64,000 bases of DNA, taken from Flavobacterium cupreum (GTDB lineage Bacteria > Bacteroidota > Bacteroidia > Flavobacteriales > Flavobacteriaceae). The notes beneath the pieces were generated by a model. That model was not told the origin of the DNA and made no database searches. It was given only the letters and a program-made list of their open reading frames with translations. This document shows, in pieces, positions 16,648 to 24,931 of the stretch. Position numbers and translations under genes: made by a program. Location: NCBI RefSeq assembly GCF_003996965.1, contig NZ_QWDM01000010.1:1-64000 (forward strand), written 5' to 3'. Numbering within the stretch: the first letter of the stretch is position 1; every line of letters begins with the position of its first letter.

Positions 16648-17184
16648 CTATTCAGGCCAGTTAAGCTTCTGAAACAAATCCCAAACTACAATTCCGGCAC
16701 TTACGGAAATATTTAAGGAATGTTTGGTGCCCAGCTGCGGAATTTCGATACAGCCATCACAAAGGGCAACTGCTTCCTGAGCCACGCCGTACACTTCATT
16801 CCCAAAAACCAATGCGTATTTTTGATTTTTGGTTACTTTGAAGTCCTGCAGAAAAACAGCACTTTCTACTTGTTCAATCGCAAGTGTCAGGATGTTTTCT
16901 TTTTTAAGGTTTTCAATAACCTCCAAAACATTTTCGTGATGTTCCCAGGCTACAGTTTCGGTCGCGCCAAGGGCTGTTTTATGAATTTCTTTATTGGGAG
17001 GAGTAGCTGTAATCCCGCACAGGATTATTTTTTCAATCAGAAAAGCATCTGCAGTCCTGAATACGGATCCAATATTGTGTAAACTTCGAATGTCATCCAG
17101 CACTAAAATAAGAGGTGTTTTTTCGGATTCCTTAAAATCTTCAATCGATTTTCGGTCTAGTTCACTATTTTCAAGTTTTCTCAT
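16648..17184 (-). CDS. TrmH/SpoU-family RNA 2'-O-methyltransferase
   Basis: A 178-residue SPOUT methyltransferase that uses SAM to methylate ribose 2'-hydroxyls in tRNA or rRNA. The three SpoU motifs are visible: LDDIRSLHNIGSVFRTADAF near residue 30, ALVFGNEVYGV near 126, and CIEIPQLGTKHSLNISVSAGIV near 146. It is the short form with no N-terminal substrate-binding extension, so the target RNA cannot be assigned. Its ATG lies only 20 bp after a strong terminator that closes the upstream DUF1573 gene, so expression depends either on readthrough or on a promoter overlapping that terminator. Confidence 0.9.
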   Translation of the reverse strand: MRKLENSELDRKSIEDFKESEKTPLILVLDDIRSLHNIGSVFRTADAFLIEKIILCGITATPPNKEIHKTALGATETVAWEHHENVLEVIENLKKENILTLAIEQVESAVFLQDFKVTKNQKYALVFGNEVYGVAQEAVALCDGCIEIPQLGTKHSLNISVSAGIVVWDLFQKLNWPE

Positions 17185-17203
17185 TTGGGTTGAATTCAGG
17201 TCA

Positions 17204-17236
17204 TAAAAAAAGCTTCCAAAGATAAGGAAGCTTTTT
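17204..17236 (-). terminator. Terminator of the DUF1573 gene
   Basis: AAGCTTCC/GGAAGCTT stem with a 7-nt loop, followed on the minus strand by a run of T. It lies immediately upstream of the SpoU methyltransferase start. Confidence 0.85.
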
Positions 17237-17261
17237 CAATTATTTTAGATTGTTTTTCAGA

Positions 17262-17699
17262 TTAGCTTTTTACAGGATCCGGTAAAACAGTACCTTTAAT
17301 AGTAAGTACTTTTGTAGGTTGTCCTTCAGCGTTAGAAGTAACAGTTACCGTTTTTGTAAAAGCACCAACTCTGTCAGTAGCATATTTTACACCAATAATA
17401 CCTTTAGCACCCGGAGCGATTGGCTCTTTTGGTGTAGTTGGTACAGTACAACCACAAGATCCCTGCGTATTAGTGATGATAAGTGGTTTAGTTCCGTTGT
17501 TTACAAAAACAAATTCACGTTTTCCGTCAGCATTGTGAGCGATAGTTCCGTAGTCAATTGTTTCAGTTTCAAAAGCCATTCCTGCTCCTTCAACTTTAGC
17601 TACTTTAGCCGCTTTAGAAGTTGCTTTTTTAGTACTTTGAGCATTAGAAGCTGTAATTCCAACTACAGCTAACATAGCGAATAAAATTATTTTTTTCAT
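17262..17699 (-). CDS. DUF1573 secreted protein
   Basis: A 145-residue exported protein. The signal peptide MKKIILFAMLAVVGITASNAQ is followed by a low-complexity Lys/Ala/Thr linker and then one DUF1573 beta-sandwich (about 40-140). That domain has the family signature FETETIDYGTIAHNADGKREFVFVNNG and the paired-cysteine block TQGSCGCTVP. DUF1573 is an Ig-like fold of unknown role that is abundant in Bacteroidota periplasms. TAGATTTG on the minus strand at 17728-17735 is a plausible -7 box. It diverges from mutS. Confidence 0.88.
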   Translation of the reverse strand: MKKIILFAMLAVVGITASNAQSTKKATSKAAKVAKVEGAGMAFETETIDYGTIAHNADGKREFVFVNNGTKPLIITNTQGSCGCTVPTTPKEPIAPGAKGIIGVKYATDRVGAFTKTVTVTSNAEGQPTKVLTIKGTVLPDPVKS

Positions 17700-17857
17700 C
17701 TTTTATAGAGTCTTTTTTAATTATGAACAAATCTATATAAAATTCTTATATCTGTGCTTAAAAAAATCTTAAAATATTTTAATTTTTGTTGCCCTTCGAT
17801 ATTCCTTCAAAATATTATAAATTCGCTGTCATAATTTTTCATTTAAAATATAATAAT

Positions 17858-20464
17858 TTGGCAGCGAAAGAGAAAGTGGTGAAGGAAACACCTTTAATGA
17901 AACAGTATAATGAAATCAAGAGAAAATATCCTGATGCATGTTTGCTTTTCAGAGTAGGTGATTTTTACGAAACCTTTGGAGAAGACGCCATCAGAGCTTC
18001 TAAAATTCTGGGAATCACATTGACAAAACGTGGTGCGGGTTCTGAAACCGAAACGGCTTTGGCCGGTTTTCCGCATCATTCAATTAATACGTATTTACCA
18101 AAATTAGTAAAGGCAGGACTTCGGGTGGCAATTTGTGATCAGCTTGAAGATCCGAAAATGACCAAAACAATCGTTAAGCGCGGGGTTACAGAATTGGTAA
18201 CTCCGGGAGTTTCTTTAAATGATGAGGTTTTGCAGTCTAAGACAAATAACTTTCTGGCTTCTGTTTATTTTGCTAAAAATAATATAGGGATTTCCTTCCT
18301 CGATGTTTCCACGGGAGAGTTTTTAACCGCTCAGGGAAATGCGGAATATATTGATAAATTACTGCAGAACTTTAATCCGAGTGAAGTTCTGGTTCCGAAG
18401 AATAATAAAGGTGATTTCAAAGATGCTTTCGGTACTGATTTTCATAGTTTTTACCTGGAAGACTGGATTTACAAAGAAGATTATGCTTTAGAGATTTTGA
18501 CCAAGCATTTTCAGACCGTTTCCCTAAAAGGATTTGGTGTAGAGGAACTGAAGGAAGGAGTTGTGGCTTCCGGGGCTATTTTGTATTATTTATCCGAGAC
18601 ACAGCACAATCGTGTCCAGCATATTACCGCCATTCAGCGTATTGCCGAAGATGCCTATGTCTGGATGGACCGTTTTACCATTCGAAATTTAGAATTGTAT
18701 CACAGTTATAATCCAAATGCGGTTACACTTTTAGATGTAATTGACCGAACGCTTTCCCCGATGGGAGGACGTTTGTTAAAACGCTGGCTCGCTTTGCCGC
18801 TAAAAGAAAGTGCGAAAATAAAAAGCCGTCATGATGTAGTTTCCTATTTGAAATCAAATCCCGGGGTTTTACATACTATCCAATACCAGATCAAACAAAT
18901 TTCAGATCTGGAACGATTGATTTCTAAAATTGCGACTGGAAAAATTTCACCCCGTGAGATTGTGTATCTGAAAGAATCTCTGGACGCTGTTATTCCAATA
19001 AAAACCCTGGCGCTCGAAAGTCCACAGGAAGCCGTAAAGGTAATTGGGGATAGTCTGCATGCCTGTGATTTGTTACGGGAGAAAATCAAAACAACGTTAA
19101 ACCAGGACGCTCCGGTTGCGATTGCAAAAGGAAATGCCATTGCAAAAGGAATAAGCGAAGAATTAGATGATTTAAGGGCCATTTCGACCTCAGGAAAAGA
19201 ATATTTGGAAGGAATTGAAAAAAGAGAGTCGGAGCGAACCGGAATATCTTCTTTGAAAATTTCATTTAATAACGTTTTTGGCTACTATATCGAAGTTCGG
19301 AATACCCATAAAGATAAGGTGCCAACAGAATGGATTCGTAAGCAGACGCTGGTAAACGCAGAACGTTATATTACGGAAGAATTAAAAGAATATGAAACCA
19401 AAATTTTAGGAGCTGAGGAGAAAATTTATAAAATTGAAACCGATCTTTTTGAACAACTAGTGGCCTGGATTGCTACTTACATCAAACCGGTTCAGATGAA
19501 TGCTTATCTGGTAGCACAATTAGACTGCTTGTGTTCGTTTACGCAACTGGCTGTGGAAAATCAATATGTATGTCCGGAAATTGATGAAACTTTTGAACTG
19601 GAAATCAAAAACGGAAGGCATCCTGTAATTGAGAAACAGCTGCCTGTTGGCACACCTTATATTGCCAATGATGTTTTCCTGGACAGAGAAACGCAGCAGC
19701 TGATTATGATTACCGGACCCAATATGTCTGGGAAGTCGGCTATTTTGAGACAAACGGCCTTGATTGTCCTGTTAGCTCAGATGGGAAGTTTTGTTCCTGC
19801 TGACAGTGTTCGAATGGGAATCGTTGATAAAATCTTTACAAGGGTAGGCGCTTCAGATAATATTTCGATGGGAGAATCTACTTTTATGGTGGAAATGAAC
19901 GAAACAGCTTCGATTCTGAACAATATCTCAGACCGAAGTCTGGTATTGCTGGATGAAATCGGAAGAGGGACCAGTACTTACGACGGAATATCGATTGCCT
20001 GGGCTATTGCCGAATTTTTACATGAGCATCCGTCAAAGCCAAAAACACTGTTTGCAACGCATTACCACGAGTTAAATGAAATGACCGAATCATTGCCGAG
20101 AATACAGAATTATAATGTAGCGGTAAAAGAATTAAAAGATAACGTTCTTTTTATCCGTAAGCTCGTAAAAGGAGGAAGTGCCCACAGTTTTGGAATTCAT
20201 GTCGCAAAAATGGCCGGAATGCCACAAATTGTAATTTTAAAAGCACAGAAATTATTAAAGAAATTAGAGAAGAACCATTCAAGTGATGCCCTAAACGGAA
20301 TAAAATCGGCTAATAATGAAATGCAAATGAGCTTCTTTAATCTGGATGATCCGCTGTTGGAAGAGATAAAAGAGGAGATCATGAGTCTTGATATAAATGC
20401 GATCACACCGGTTGAAGCGCTGATGAAGCTGAATGAGATCAAAAGAATGCTGGTAAAGAAATAA
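17858..20464 (+). CDS. mutS: DNA mismatch repair protein MutS (TTG start)
   Basis: An 868-residue MutS that recognises mismatches and starts repair with MutL. I choose TTG at 17858, giving MAAKEKVVKETPLMKQYNEIK, because this is where family similarity begins; the ATG at 17786 would add 24 unconserved residues. Residues near 40 hold the mismatch-reading Phe-x-Glu motif (DFYETFGEDA). The Walker A motif GPNMSGKS is at about 620-627 and the Walker B region LLDEIGRGTSTYDG at about 697-710, followed by FATHYHEL. All ATPase motifs are intact. The C-terminal tail ends with a helix-turn-helix-like segment (ITPVEALMKLNEIKRML). Confidence 0.95.
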   Translation: MAAKEKVVKETPLMKQYNEIKRKYPDACLLFRVGDFYETFGEDAIRASKILGITLTKRGAGSETETALAGFPHHSINTYLPKLVKAGLRVAICDQLEDPKMTKTIVKRGVTELVTPGVSLNDEVLQSKTNNFLASVYFAKNNIGISFLDVSTGEFLTAQGNAEYIDKLLQNFNPSEVLVPKNNKGDFKDAFGTDFHSFYLEDWIYKEDYALEILTKHFQTVSLKGFGVEELKEGVVASGAILYYLSETQHNRVQHITAIQRIAEDAYVWMDRFTIRNLELYHSYNPNAVTLLDVIDRTLSPMGGRLLKRWLALPLKESAKIKSRHDVVSYLKSNPGVLHTIQYQIKQISDLERLISKIATGKISPREIVYLKESLDAVIPIKTLALESPQEAVKVIGDSLHACDLLREKIKTTLNQDAPVAIAKGNAIAKGISEELDDLRAISTSGKEYLEGIEKRESERTGISSLKISFNNVFGYYIEVRNTHKDKVPTEWIRKQTLVNAERYITEELKEYETKILGAEEKIYKIETDLFEQLVAWIATYIKPVQMNAYLVAQLDCLCSFTQLAVENQYVCPEIDETFELEIKNGRHPVIEKQLPVGTPYIANDVFLDRETQQLIMITGPNMSGKSAILRQTALIVLLAQMGSFVPADSVRMGIVDKIFTRVGASDNISMGESTFMVEMNETASILNNISDRSLVLLDEIGRGTSTYDGISIAWAIAEFLHEHPSKPKTLFATHYHELNEMTESLPRIQNYNVAVKELKDNVLFIRKLVKGGSAHSFGIHVAKMAGMPQIVILKAQKLLKKLEKNHSSDALNGIKSANNEMQMSFFNLDDPLLEEIKEEIMSLDINAITPVEALMKLNEIKRMLVKK

Positions 20465-20531
20465 TTTTCATATTTAAAGTTTAGGTTATCAGAAGGTTAT
20501 AAAATAAGTGTAATTTTTTTTCAAAAAACGC

Positions 20532-20561
20532 TTGTATAACTCAATAAATGTCTTAAATTTG
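20532..20561 (+). promoter_or_regulatory. Promoter of the tRNA-Gly/tRNA-Leu operon
   Basis: TTG at 20532-20534, 19-nt spacer, TAAATTTG at 20554-20561. This is an almost ideal match to the Bacteroidetes promoter, about 50 nt upstream of the first tRNA. Confidence 0.85.
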
Positions 20562-20614
20562 CAACCGCAATACAGAACAATTCAGGTGTTGCGGTTCTTA
20601 CTAGAATTTGAAAC

Positions 20615-20687
20615 GCGAAAATAGCTCAGTTGGTAGAGCGCGACCTTGCCAAGGTCGAGGTCGCGGGTTCGAGCCCCGTTTTTCGCT
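20615..20687 (+). tRNA. tRNA-Gly (anticodon GCC)
   Basis: Cloverleaf read by eye: acceptor GCGAAAA/TTTTCGC, D-arm AGCTCAGTTGGTAGAGC, anticodon stem CGACC/GGTCG with loop TTGCCAA, and T-arm GCGGGTTCGAGCCCCGT. The 3' CCA is not encoded. Confidence 0.97.
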
Positions 20688-20701
20688 CAAAACCATATAA
20701 T

Positions 20702-20787
20702 GCTCGGATGGTGAAATTGGTAGACACGCTGGACTTAAAATCCAGTGAACAGCAATGTTCGTGCGGGTTCAAGTCCCGCTCTGAGTA
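20702..20787 (+). tRNA. tRNA-Leu (anticodon TAA)
   Basis: An 86-nt class II tRNA with a long variable arm (GTGAACAGCAATGTTCGT). The anticodon stem CTGGA/TCCAG holds the loop CTTAAAA, and the T-arm GCGGGTTCAAGTCCCGC is normal. It lies 14 nt after tRNA-Gly, so the two are co-transcribed. CCA is not encoded. Confidence 0.97.
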
Positions 20788-20789
20788 CT

Positions 20790-20819
20790 AAAGCCTCTTC
20801 TTTTGAAGAGGCTTTTTTT
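20790..20819 (+). terminator. Terminator of the tRNA operon
   Basis: AAGCCTCTTC-tttt-GAAGAGGCTT, a 10-bp stem followed by seven T, directly after tRNA-Leu. Confidence 0.92.
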
Positions 20820-20869
20820 ATGACGTAAACTCACTGGTTAAATAAATTTACGAAGTAAATTTATTTAAG

Positions 20870-20997
20870 AAGAATCTAAGAATCTAAGAATCTAAGAATC
20901 TAAGAATCTAAGAATCTAAGAATCTAAGAATCTAAGAATCTAAGAATCTAAGAATCTAAGAATCTAAGAATCTAAGAATCTAAGAATCTAAGAATCT
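20870..20997 (+). repeat. Perfect tandem repeat, 16 copies of AAGAATCT
   Basis: An uninterrupted array of 16 identical 8-bp units (128 bp). It ends 49 bp upstream of the DUF1508-like gene at 21047 and is followed by a short palindrome CCGAT-CGCT-ATCGG (21000-21013). Being perfect and not a multiple of three, it is a good candidate for length variation. Confidence 0.98.
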
Positions 20998-21046
20998 GCC
21001 CGATCGCTATCGGCTAAAATCAACAATATAAAATCAAAAATTCTAA

Positions 21047-21421
21047 ATGGGCGCCTTTGTAATTAGTAAACGATTTAACGATGAATATAAATTTGTTTTT
21101 ACTTCCAGGAAAGGAAAAGTGATCTTTACCAGTTTGAGTTATGAATTAAAGTTCGAATGCGAAGAAGATATTGAAAAGTTTAAATTGAGTATGGATCTGG
21201 CTAAGTTTTTAAAATTTAAGGGTTCTGGTGGAAAATACTTTTTTAAATTGATGCTGGGGGAGCTTCATTTCGCAACAAGCCGTAAATACACAACAGAGTT
21301 GCTTTTACAGAAAGGAATCAAAGAAATTGTTACGTATGCATCAAGTTCGGAGATTTTGGACTTCTCGTCCAGTGAGTCGATTTTTGAAGATGAAGAAGTG
21401 GTTGAAGATGAAATGGAATAA
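21047..21421 (+). CDS. DUF1508/YegP-like small protein
   Basis: A 124-residue cytoplasmic protein with two copies of a short beta-beta-beta-alpha unit: GAFVISKRFNDEYKFVFTSRKGKVIFTS, and later GGKYFFKLMLGELHFATSRKY. This fits the DUF1508 (YegP-like) fold; PUR-type nucleic-acid-binding proteins share the arrangement and are an alternative. The tail (about 104-124) is very acidic (SIFEDEEVVEDEME). The molecular role is unknown. The 5' region is occupied by a 16-copy 8-bp tandem repeat, and a large palindrome follows the gene. Confidence 0.7.
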   Translation: MGAFVISKRFNDEYKFVFTSRKGKVIFTSLSYELKFECEEDIEKFKLSMDLAKFLKFKGSGGKYFFKLMLGELHFATSRKYTTELLLQKGIKEIVTYASSSEILDFSSSESIFEDEEVVEDEME

Positions 21422-21495
21422 AAAAAGAAATTCCAATAAAAAAAATCCAAATTCCAATAGAGTGTAGTTGGTTGTTTTGTAAAAATAATAAGTTT

Positions 21496-21546
21496 AAAAA
21501 TCCAAATTCCGGAAATACAATTTGTATTGTTGGAATTTGGATTTTT
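21496..21546. repeat. Long near-perfect palindrome (terminator-like)
   Basis: Fifteen-base arms (21496-21510 and 21532-21546) pair perfectly, and an inner AATACAA/TTGTATT pair extends the stem. Flanking sequence on both sides repeats degenerate pieces of the same arm (AAATCCAAATTCCAAT, ATATTGGATTTTTT). It lies between convergent genes, so it can terminate both. Confidence 0.8.
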
Positions 21547-21598
21547 TTTATATTGGATTTTTTTAAACTATATTGGAATTTTTTAAATTTTGAGCAAA

Positions 21599-21625
21599 AA
21601 AAAACCATCTCTAGGATGGTTTTAA
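21599..21625 (-). terminator. Terminator of the small lipoprotein gene
   Basis: AAAACCATC-tctag-GATGGTTTT, a 9-bp perfect stem followed on the minus strand by a T-run. Confidence 0.85.
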
Positions 21626-21648
21626 AATTTTTAGAACTTAGGTTCTAA

Positions 21649-21861
21649 TTATTTTTTTACTTCTTCTACTTTAGCAGCAGCAGAGTCAACTTTAGCAGCA
21701 GCAGAATCAACAGTTGCAGCAGCAGAATCAACTACAGCAGCAGCAGAATCAACAGTAACTGCAGTAGAATCTACAGCTTCAGTAGCTGGAGCATCAGCTT
21801 TTTTACAAGATACAACAGTTAAAACAGCAACAACAGCTAAACTTAAAAATACTTTTTTCAT
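21649..21861 (-). CDS. Small Ala-rich repeat lipoprotein
   Basis: A 70-residue predicted lipoprotein. The signal peptide ends in a lipobox-like LTVVSC, with Cys19 followed by KK. The mature part is an array of degenerate VDSAAA(T/A/K)V units (about residues 34-65), which could form an amphipathic helix. The DNA repeats at nearly the same period (GCAGCAGAATCAAC). I do not recognise a named family; proteins of this design are common in Flavobacteria and their role is unknown. TATCTTTG on the minus strand at 21899-21906 is a likely -7 box. High expression is plausible given promoter and terminator, but that is inference. Confidence 0.75.
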   Translation of the reverse strand: MKKVFLSLAVVAVLTVVSCKKADAPATEAVDSTAVTVDSAAAVVDSAAATVDSAAAKVDSAAAKVEEVKK

Positions 21862-22209
21862 CTTACTTAATTATAAAAGGTTAATTATTAATTCGTGGCA
21901 AAGATATAAATTTTTTAATATGTAAAATATTTTTTTATTTTTTTTTTAAAATATTTTCATTGCTCACGAATATCTTACTTATCAAACAATATGCCAAAAT
22001 ACTAAAATTATGTTATATTATTGTATTTTTTGTATAAATTATTTTTTGTTGAATATTCAATAAGAAAATTGGCCTTTTTGATTCTCTGACCAGTGGTTTG
22101 TTTTGCTTTTTATTAATTATTACGCAGGCTTTAAAAGCTTAAATAAGCTCATTTGAGCAACTTTTTTATTATTTACGACGCAAAACCTGTCTTTTGTTAT
22201 TTCGAGTTG
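21862..22209. other. AT-rich intergenic region upstream of the small lipoprotein
   Basis: Apart from the minus-strand -7 box at 21899-21906 and a small hairpin GCTCA-TT-TGAGC near 22148-22159, this 348-bp stretch is long A/T runs. I see no gene. Confidence 0.6.
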
Positions 22210-23439
22210 TTAAAAAACGGTTTTCATGATGGTGTTTGTTGCTCCTTTGTTGTTCTGAATAAATGACTCACAAATTTGAGATTTTTCCTTAAAAAATTTT
22301 TCATCTGAAATTAAGCGATCCAGATTTTGTCTGAGTTCTTCTTTGTTATTAATTACGATACAGCCTCCAAGTTTTACCAGTTGTACCGCTTCGGCAAAAT
22401 TCGAGTAATTCGGGCCTATTATAATTGGAATCCCGAAAGTAGCAGGTTCTAAAATATTGTGGATACCCGGATTTCCAAATCCGCCTCCAACGTACGCTAT
22501 CGTTCCGTAGCTATAGATTTTGGTCAGTAAGCCGACAGTATCAATGATAAATACATTATAATCAGATAAATCGGTATTTTCTTTTTCGGAAAATAAAATA
22601 CTTGATTTCGTGATTTGGGATTTCAGACTTGCAATCTGATCTGTTTTTATATTATGCGGGGCAATAATAAATTTTATATGCTCCGGTGCCTGATTGATAT
22701 ATTCAGCCAGTAACACTTCGTCTTTGGGCCACGAACTGCCAATAACAATCGTGGTCTGGTTGTTTTTGAAGTTTTCAATAAAATCGAGCCTATTGTCTCT
22801 TTCCAAGATGGCATTGACACGATCGAAACGGGTATCGCCGGAAACAATTACATTTCGGAATCCAATCGCTTCAATTTTTTGTTTGGAACTTTCATTTTGT
22901 ACAAAGAAATACGTGAAGGTTTTCAATGCTTTTCGGTAAAATCCGCCATACCACTTAAAAAACATCTGGTTATCCCTGAAAATTCCGGAAATTAAATATG
23001 TGGGTGTTTGGTTTTTTTTGAGCTCTTTTAAATAGTTAAGCCAAAACTCATATTTAATAAAAAACGCCAGTTCAGGATGCGCTAATTTTAGAAAACGTCT
23101 TGCGTTGCTTTTGGTGTCCAGAGGCAAGTATAAAGTGACATCGGCAACGGTATTGTTTTTACGTACTTCGTATCCTGAAGGGGAAAAAAAGGTAACAATG
23201 ATCTTGTGTGAGGGATGTTTTTCTTTGATTTTTTCGATAACCGGTAAGCCTTGCTCATATTCTCCAAGAGAGGCGGCATGAAACCAGATGGTTTTGTCTG
23301 CAGGTTTTATTTTTTCTTCCAAAATGGTAAAAACATCTTTCCTTCCGTTGATAAAAAGCTTGATTTTCGGACTAAACAGTGCGACAATTTTAAGAAAAAA
23401 GGCAGCAAGGTAAACGGCTAAATTGTATAGAAAAAGCAT
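22210..23439 (-). CDS. waaA: 3-deoxy-D-manno-octulosonic acid (Kdo) transferase
   Basis: A 409-residue GT30 enzyme that attaches Kdo from CMP-Kdo to lipid A precursor at the cytoplasmic face of the inner membrane. The N-terminal hydrophobic segment (LYNLAVYLAAFFLKIVALF) is typical. The GT30 N-domain signature IWFHAASLGEYEQGLPVI is near residues 51-68. The GT-B C-domain shows YVGGGFGNPGIHNILEPATFGIPIIIGPN. Length is normal. The neighbouring sugar aminotransferase and galE point to a surface-polysaccharide neighbourhood, but they are on the opposite strand. Number of Kdo residues added cannot be judged. Confidence 0.93.
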   Translation of the reverse strand: MLFLYNLAVYLAAFFLKIVALFSPKIKLFINGRKDVFTILEEKIKPADKTIWFHAASLGEYEQGLPVIEKIKEKHPSHKIIVTFFSPSGYEVRKNNTVADVTLYLPLDTKSNARRFLKLAHPELAFFIKYEFWLNYLKELKKNQTPTYLISGIFRDNQMFFKWYGGFYRKALKTFTYFFVQNESSKQKIEAIGFRNVIVSGDTRFDRVNAILERDNRLDFIENFKNNQTTIVIGSSWPKDEVLLAEYINQAPEHIKFIIAPHNIKTDQIASLKSQITKSSILFSEKENTDLSDYNVFIIDTVGLLTKIYSYGTIAYVGGGFGNPGIHNILEPATFGIPIIIGPNYSNFAEAVQLVKLGGCIVINNKEELRQNLDRLISDEKFFKEKSQICESFIQNNKGATNTIMKTVF

Positions 23440-23484
23440 GTGTGTAATTTTGGTGCTAAAATACGTTTCTTTCGATTATTTTCA

Positions 23485-23514
23485 TTGTTTGAAGGTATTA
23501 AATAACTATTTTTG
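23485..23514 (+). promoter_or_regulatory. Promoter of the DegT-type aminotransferase gene
   Basis: TTG at 23485-23487, 19-nt spacer and TATTTTTG at 23507-23514 match the Bacteroidetes consensus. The leader is about 60 nt. Confidence 0.75.
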
Positions 23515-23576
23515 TGCTTCGTTTTGAAGATTGAATTCCAAAAACAAATCTTAAGTTTTAAAATAAAGAAAGATAA

Positions 23577-24707
23577 ATGAAAAAAATTCAAATGGTTGAC
23601 TTAAAGAGTCAATACGAAAAAATAAAAACAACGGTTGATGCTTCTATTCAGGAAGTTTTAGATACAAATACATATATAAACGGACCCTTGGTTCAGCAGT
23701 TTCAAAAAAATCTTGAAAACTATTTAGGAGCGAAACACGTGATCCCTTGTGCCAATGGTACAGATGCTTTGCAGATCGCAATGATGGGGCTTGATTTAAA
23801 GCCGGGTGATGAGGTTATTACCGCTGATTTTACTTTTGCAGCTACTGTAGAAGTAATTGCTTTGTTGCAGCTAACTCCGGTTCTGGTTGACGTTGATGTT
23901 ACCAATATGAACATTGATATTGAAGCAATAAAAAAAGCAATCACGCCAAGGACAAAAGCAATTGTTCCCGTACATTTATTTGGCCGTGCAGCTAATATGG
24001 ATGCGATTATGGAAATTGCCGCAGCACATAATTTATATGTTATCGAAGATAATGCACAGGCAATCGGCGCTGATTACGTTTCTAAATCAGGAACCAAAAG
24101 CAAAGTGGGTGTTATAGGCCATGTGGCTGCAACTTCCTTTTTTCCATCTAAAAACTTAGGCTGTTATGGAGATGGCGGAGCAATTTTCACCAATGATGAT
24201 AAGCTCGCTCACATTATCCGCGGAATCGTAAATCACGGAATGTACGAACGCTACCATCACGATGTGGTGGGGGTGAACTCACGTTTGGACAGTATTCAGG
24301 CAGGAGTTCTGAATGCAAAATTACCTTTTCTGGATCAATACAATGAGGCGCGCCGTTTGGCAGCAACAAAATATAATGCCGCTTTTGCAGGTCATAAAAA
24401 TATTATAACACCGGAATTTGATGCCAGTGAAAATGATCACGTTTTTCATCAGTATGTCCTGAGAATTGTGGATGCAGATCGTAATGCGCTAATGCAGCAT
24501 TTGCTGGACAAAGCAATTCCATGTGCGATTTATTATCCAATTCCATTGCATTCACAAAAAGCTTATGCAGATGTTCGTTATAAGGAAGAACAATTTCCTG
24601 TAACCAACCAATTGGTAAAAGAAGTAATTGCTTTGCCAATGCATACTGAACTTGACGATGAGCAGATTAAATTTATCACAGATTCTGTTTTGGAGTTTTT
24701 GAAATAG
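23577..24707 (+). CDS. DegT/DnrJ/EryC1/StrS-family sugar aminotransferase
   Basis: A 376-residue PLP-dependent aminotransferase of the sugar-nucleotide type, which converts a keto-sugar nucleotide to an amino sugar. The cofactor lysine is Lys192 in TSFFPSKNLGCYGDGGA. Other family marks are PCANGTDALQIAMMGL (57-72), DVDVTNMNID and the EDNAQAIGA segment. It is followed by galE, so a role in building a surface polysaccharide or glycan donor is likely. The exact product is not deducible. A 14-bp tandem repeat array separates it from galE. Confidence 0.9.
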   Translation: MKKIQMVDLKSQYEKIKTTVDASIQEVLDTNTYINGPLVQQFQKNLENYLGAKHVIPCANGTDALQIAMMGLDLKPGDEVITADFTFAATVEVIALLQLTPVLVDVDVTNMNIDIEAIKKAITPRTKAIVPVHLFGRAANMDAIMEIAAAHNLYVIEDNAQAIGADYVSKSGTKSKVGVIGHVAATSFFPSKNLGCYGDGGAIFTNDDKLAHIIRGIVNHGMYERYHHDVVGVNSRLDSIQAGVLNAKLPFLDQYNEARRLAATKYNAAFAGHKNIITPEFDASENDHVFHQYVLRIVDADRNALMQHLLDKAIPCAIYYPIPLHSQKAYADVRYKEEQFPVTNQLVKEVIALPMHTELDDEQIKFITDSVLEFLK

Positions 24708-24727
24708 GGAAGAATACAGGATAAAGA

Positions 24728-24848
24728 GAATAGAATAAAGAAGATAGAATAAAGAGGATAGAATAAAGAGAATAGAATAAAGAGAATAGAATAAAGAGAA
24801 TAGAATAAAGAGGATAGAATAAAGAGGATAGAATAAAGAGGATAGAAT
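24728..24848 (+). repeat. Tandem repeat, eight copies of a 14-bp unit plus a partial ninth
   Basis: Eight full 14-bp units of consensus GRATAGAATAAAGA run from 24728 to 24839 (the second begins AG), with a partial ninth to 24848. A 13-bp inverted copy (TCTTTATTCTATT) lies at 24901-24913, 18 bp before the galE start, so repeat units could pair with it in the galE leader. Confidence 0.93.
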
Positions 24849-24931
24849 TTTAAAAAAAAAGAAGAATAGGAAAAGATAATAGAAATTGAAACCTCTATGT
24901 TCTTTATTCTATTTTCTATAATCTAAAGTAT

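Noticed and set aside
17786..17857. 24-codon N-terminal extension of MutS from the ATG at 17786
   Set aside because: It is not like any MutS N-terminus; similarity begins exactly at the TTG codon 17858.
20870..20997. CRISPR array
   Set aside because: The 8-bp units are contiguous, with no spacers and no cas genes anywhere in the window.
24728..24848. CRISPR array or regulator iteron array
   Set aside because: Units are directly adjacent 14-mers without spacers; no replication gene is nearby, so it is a simple tandem repeat.
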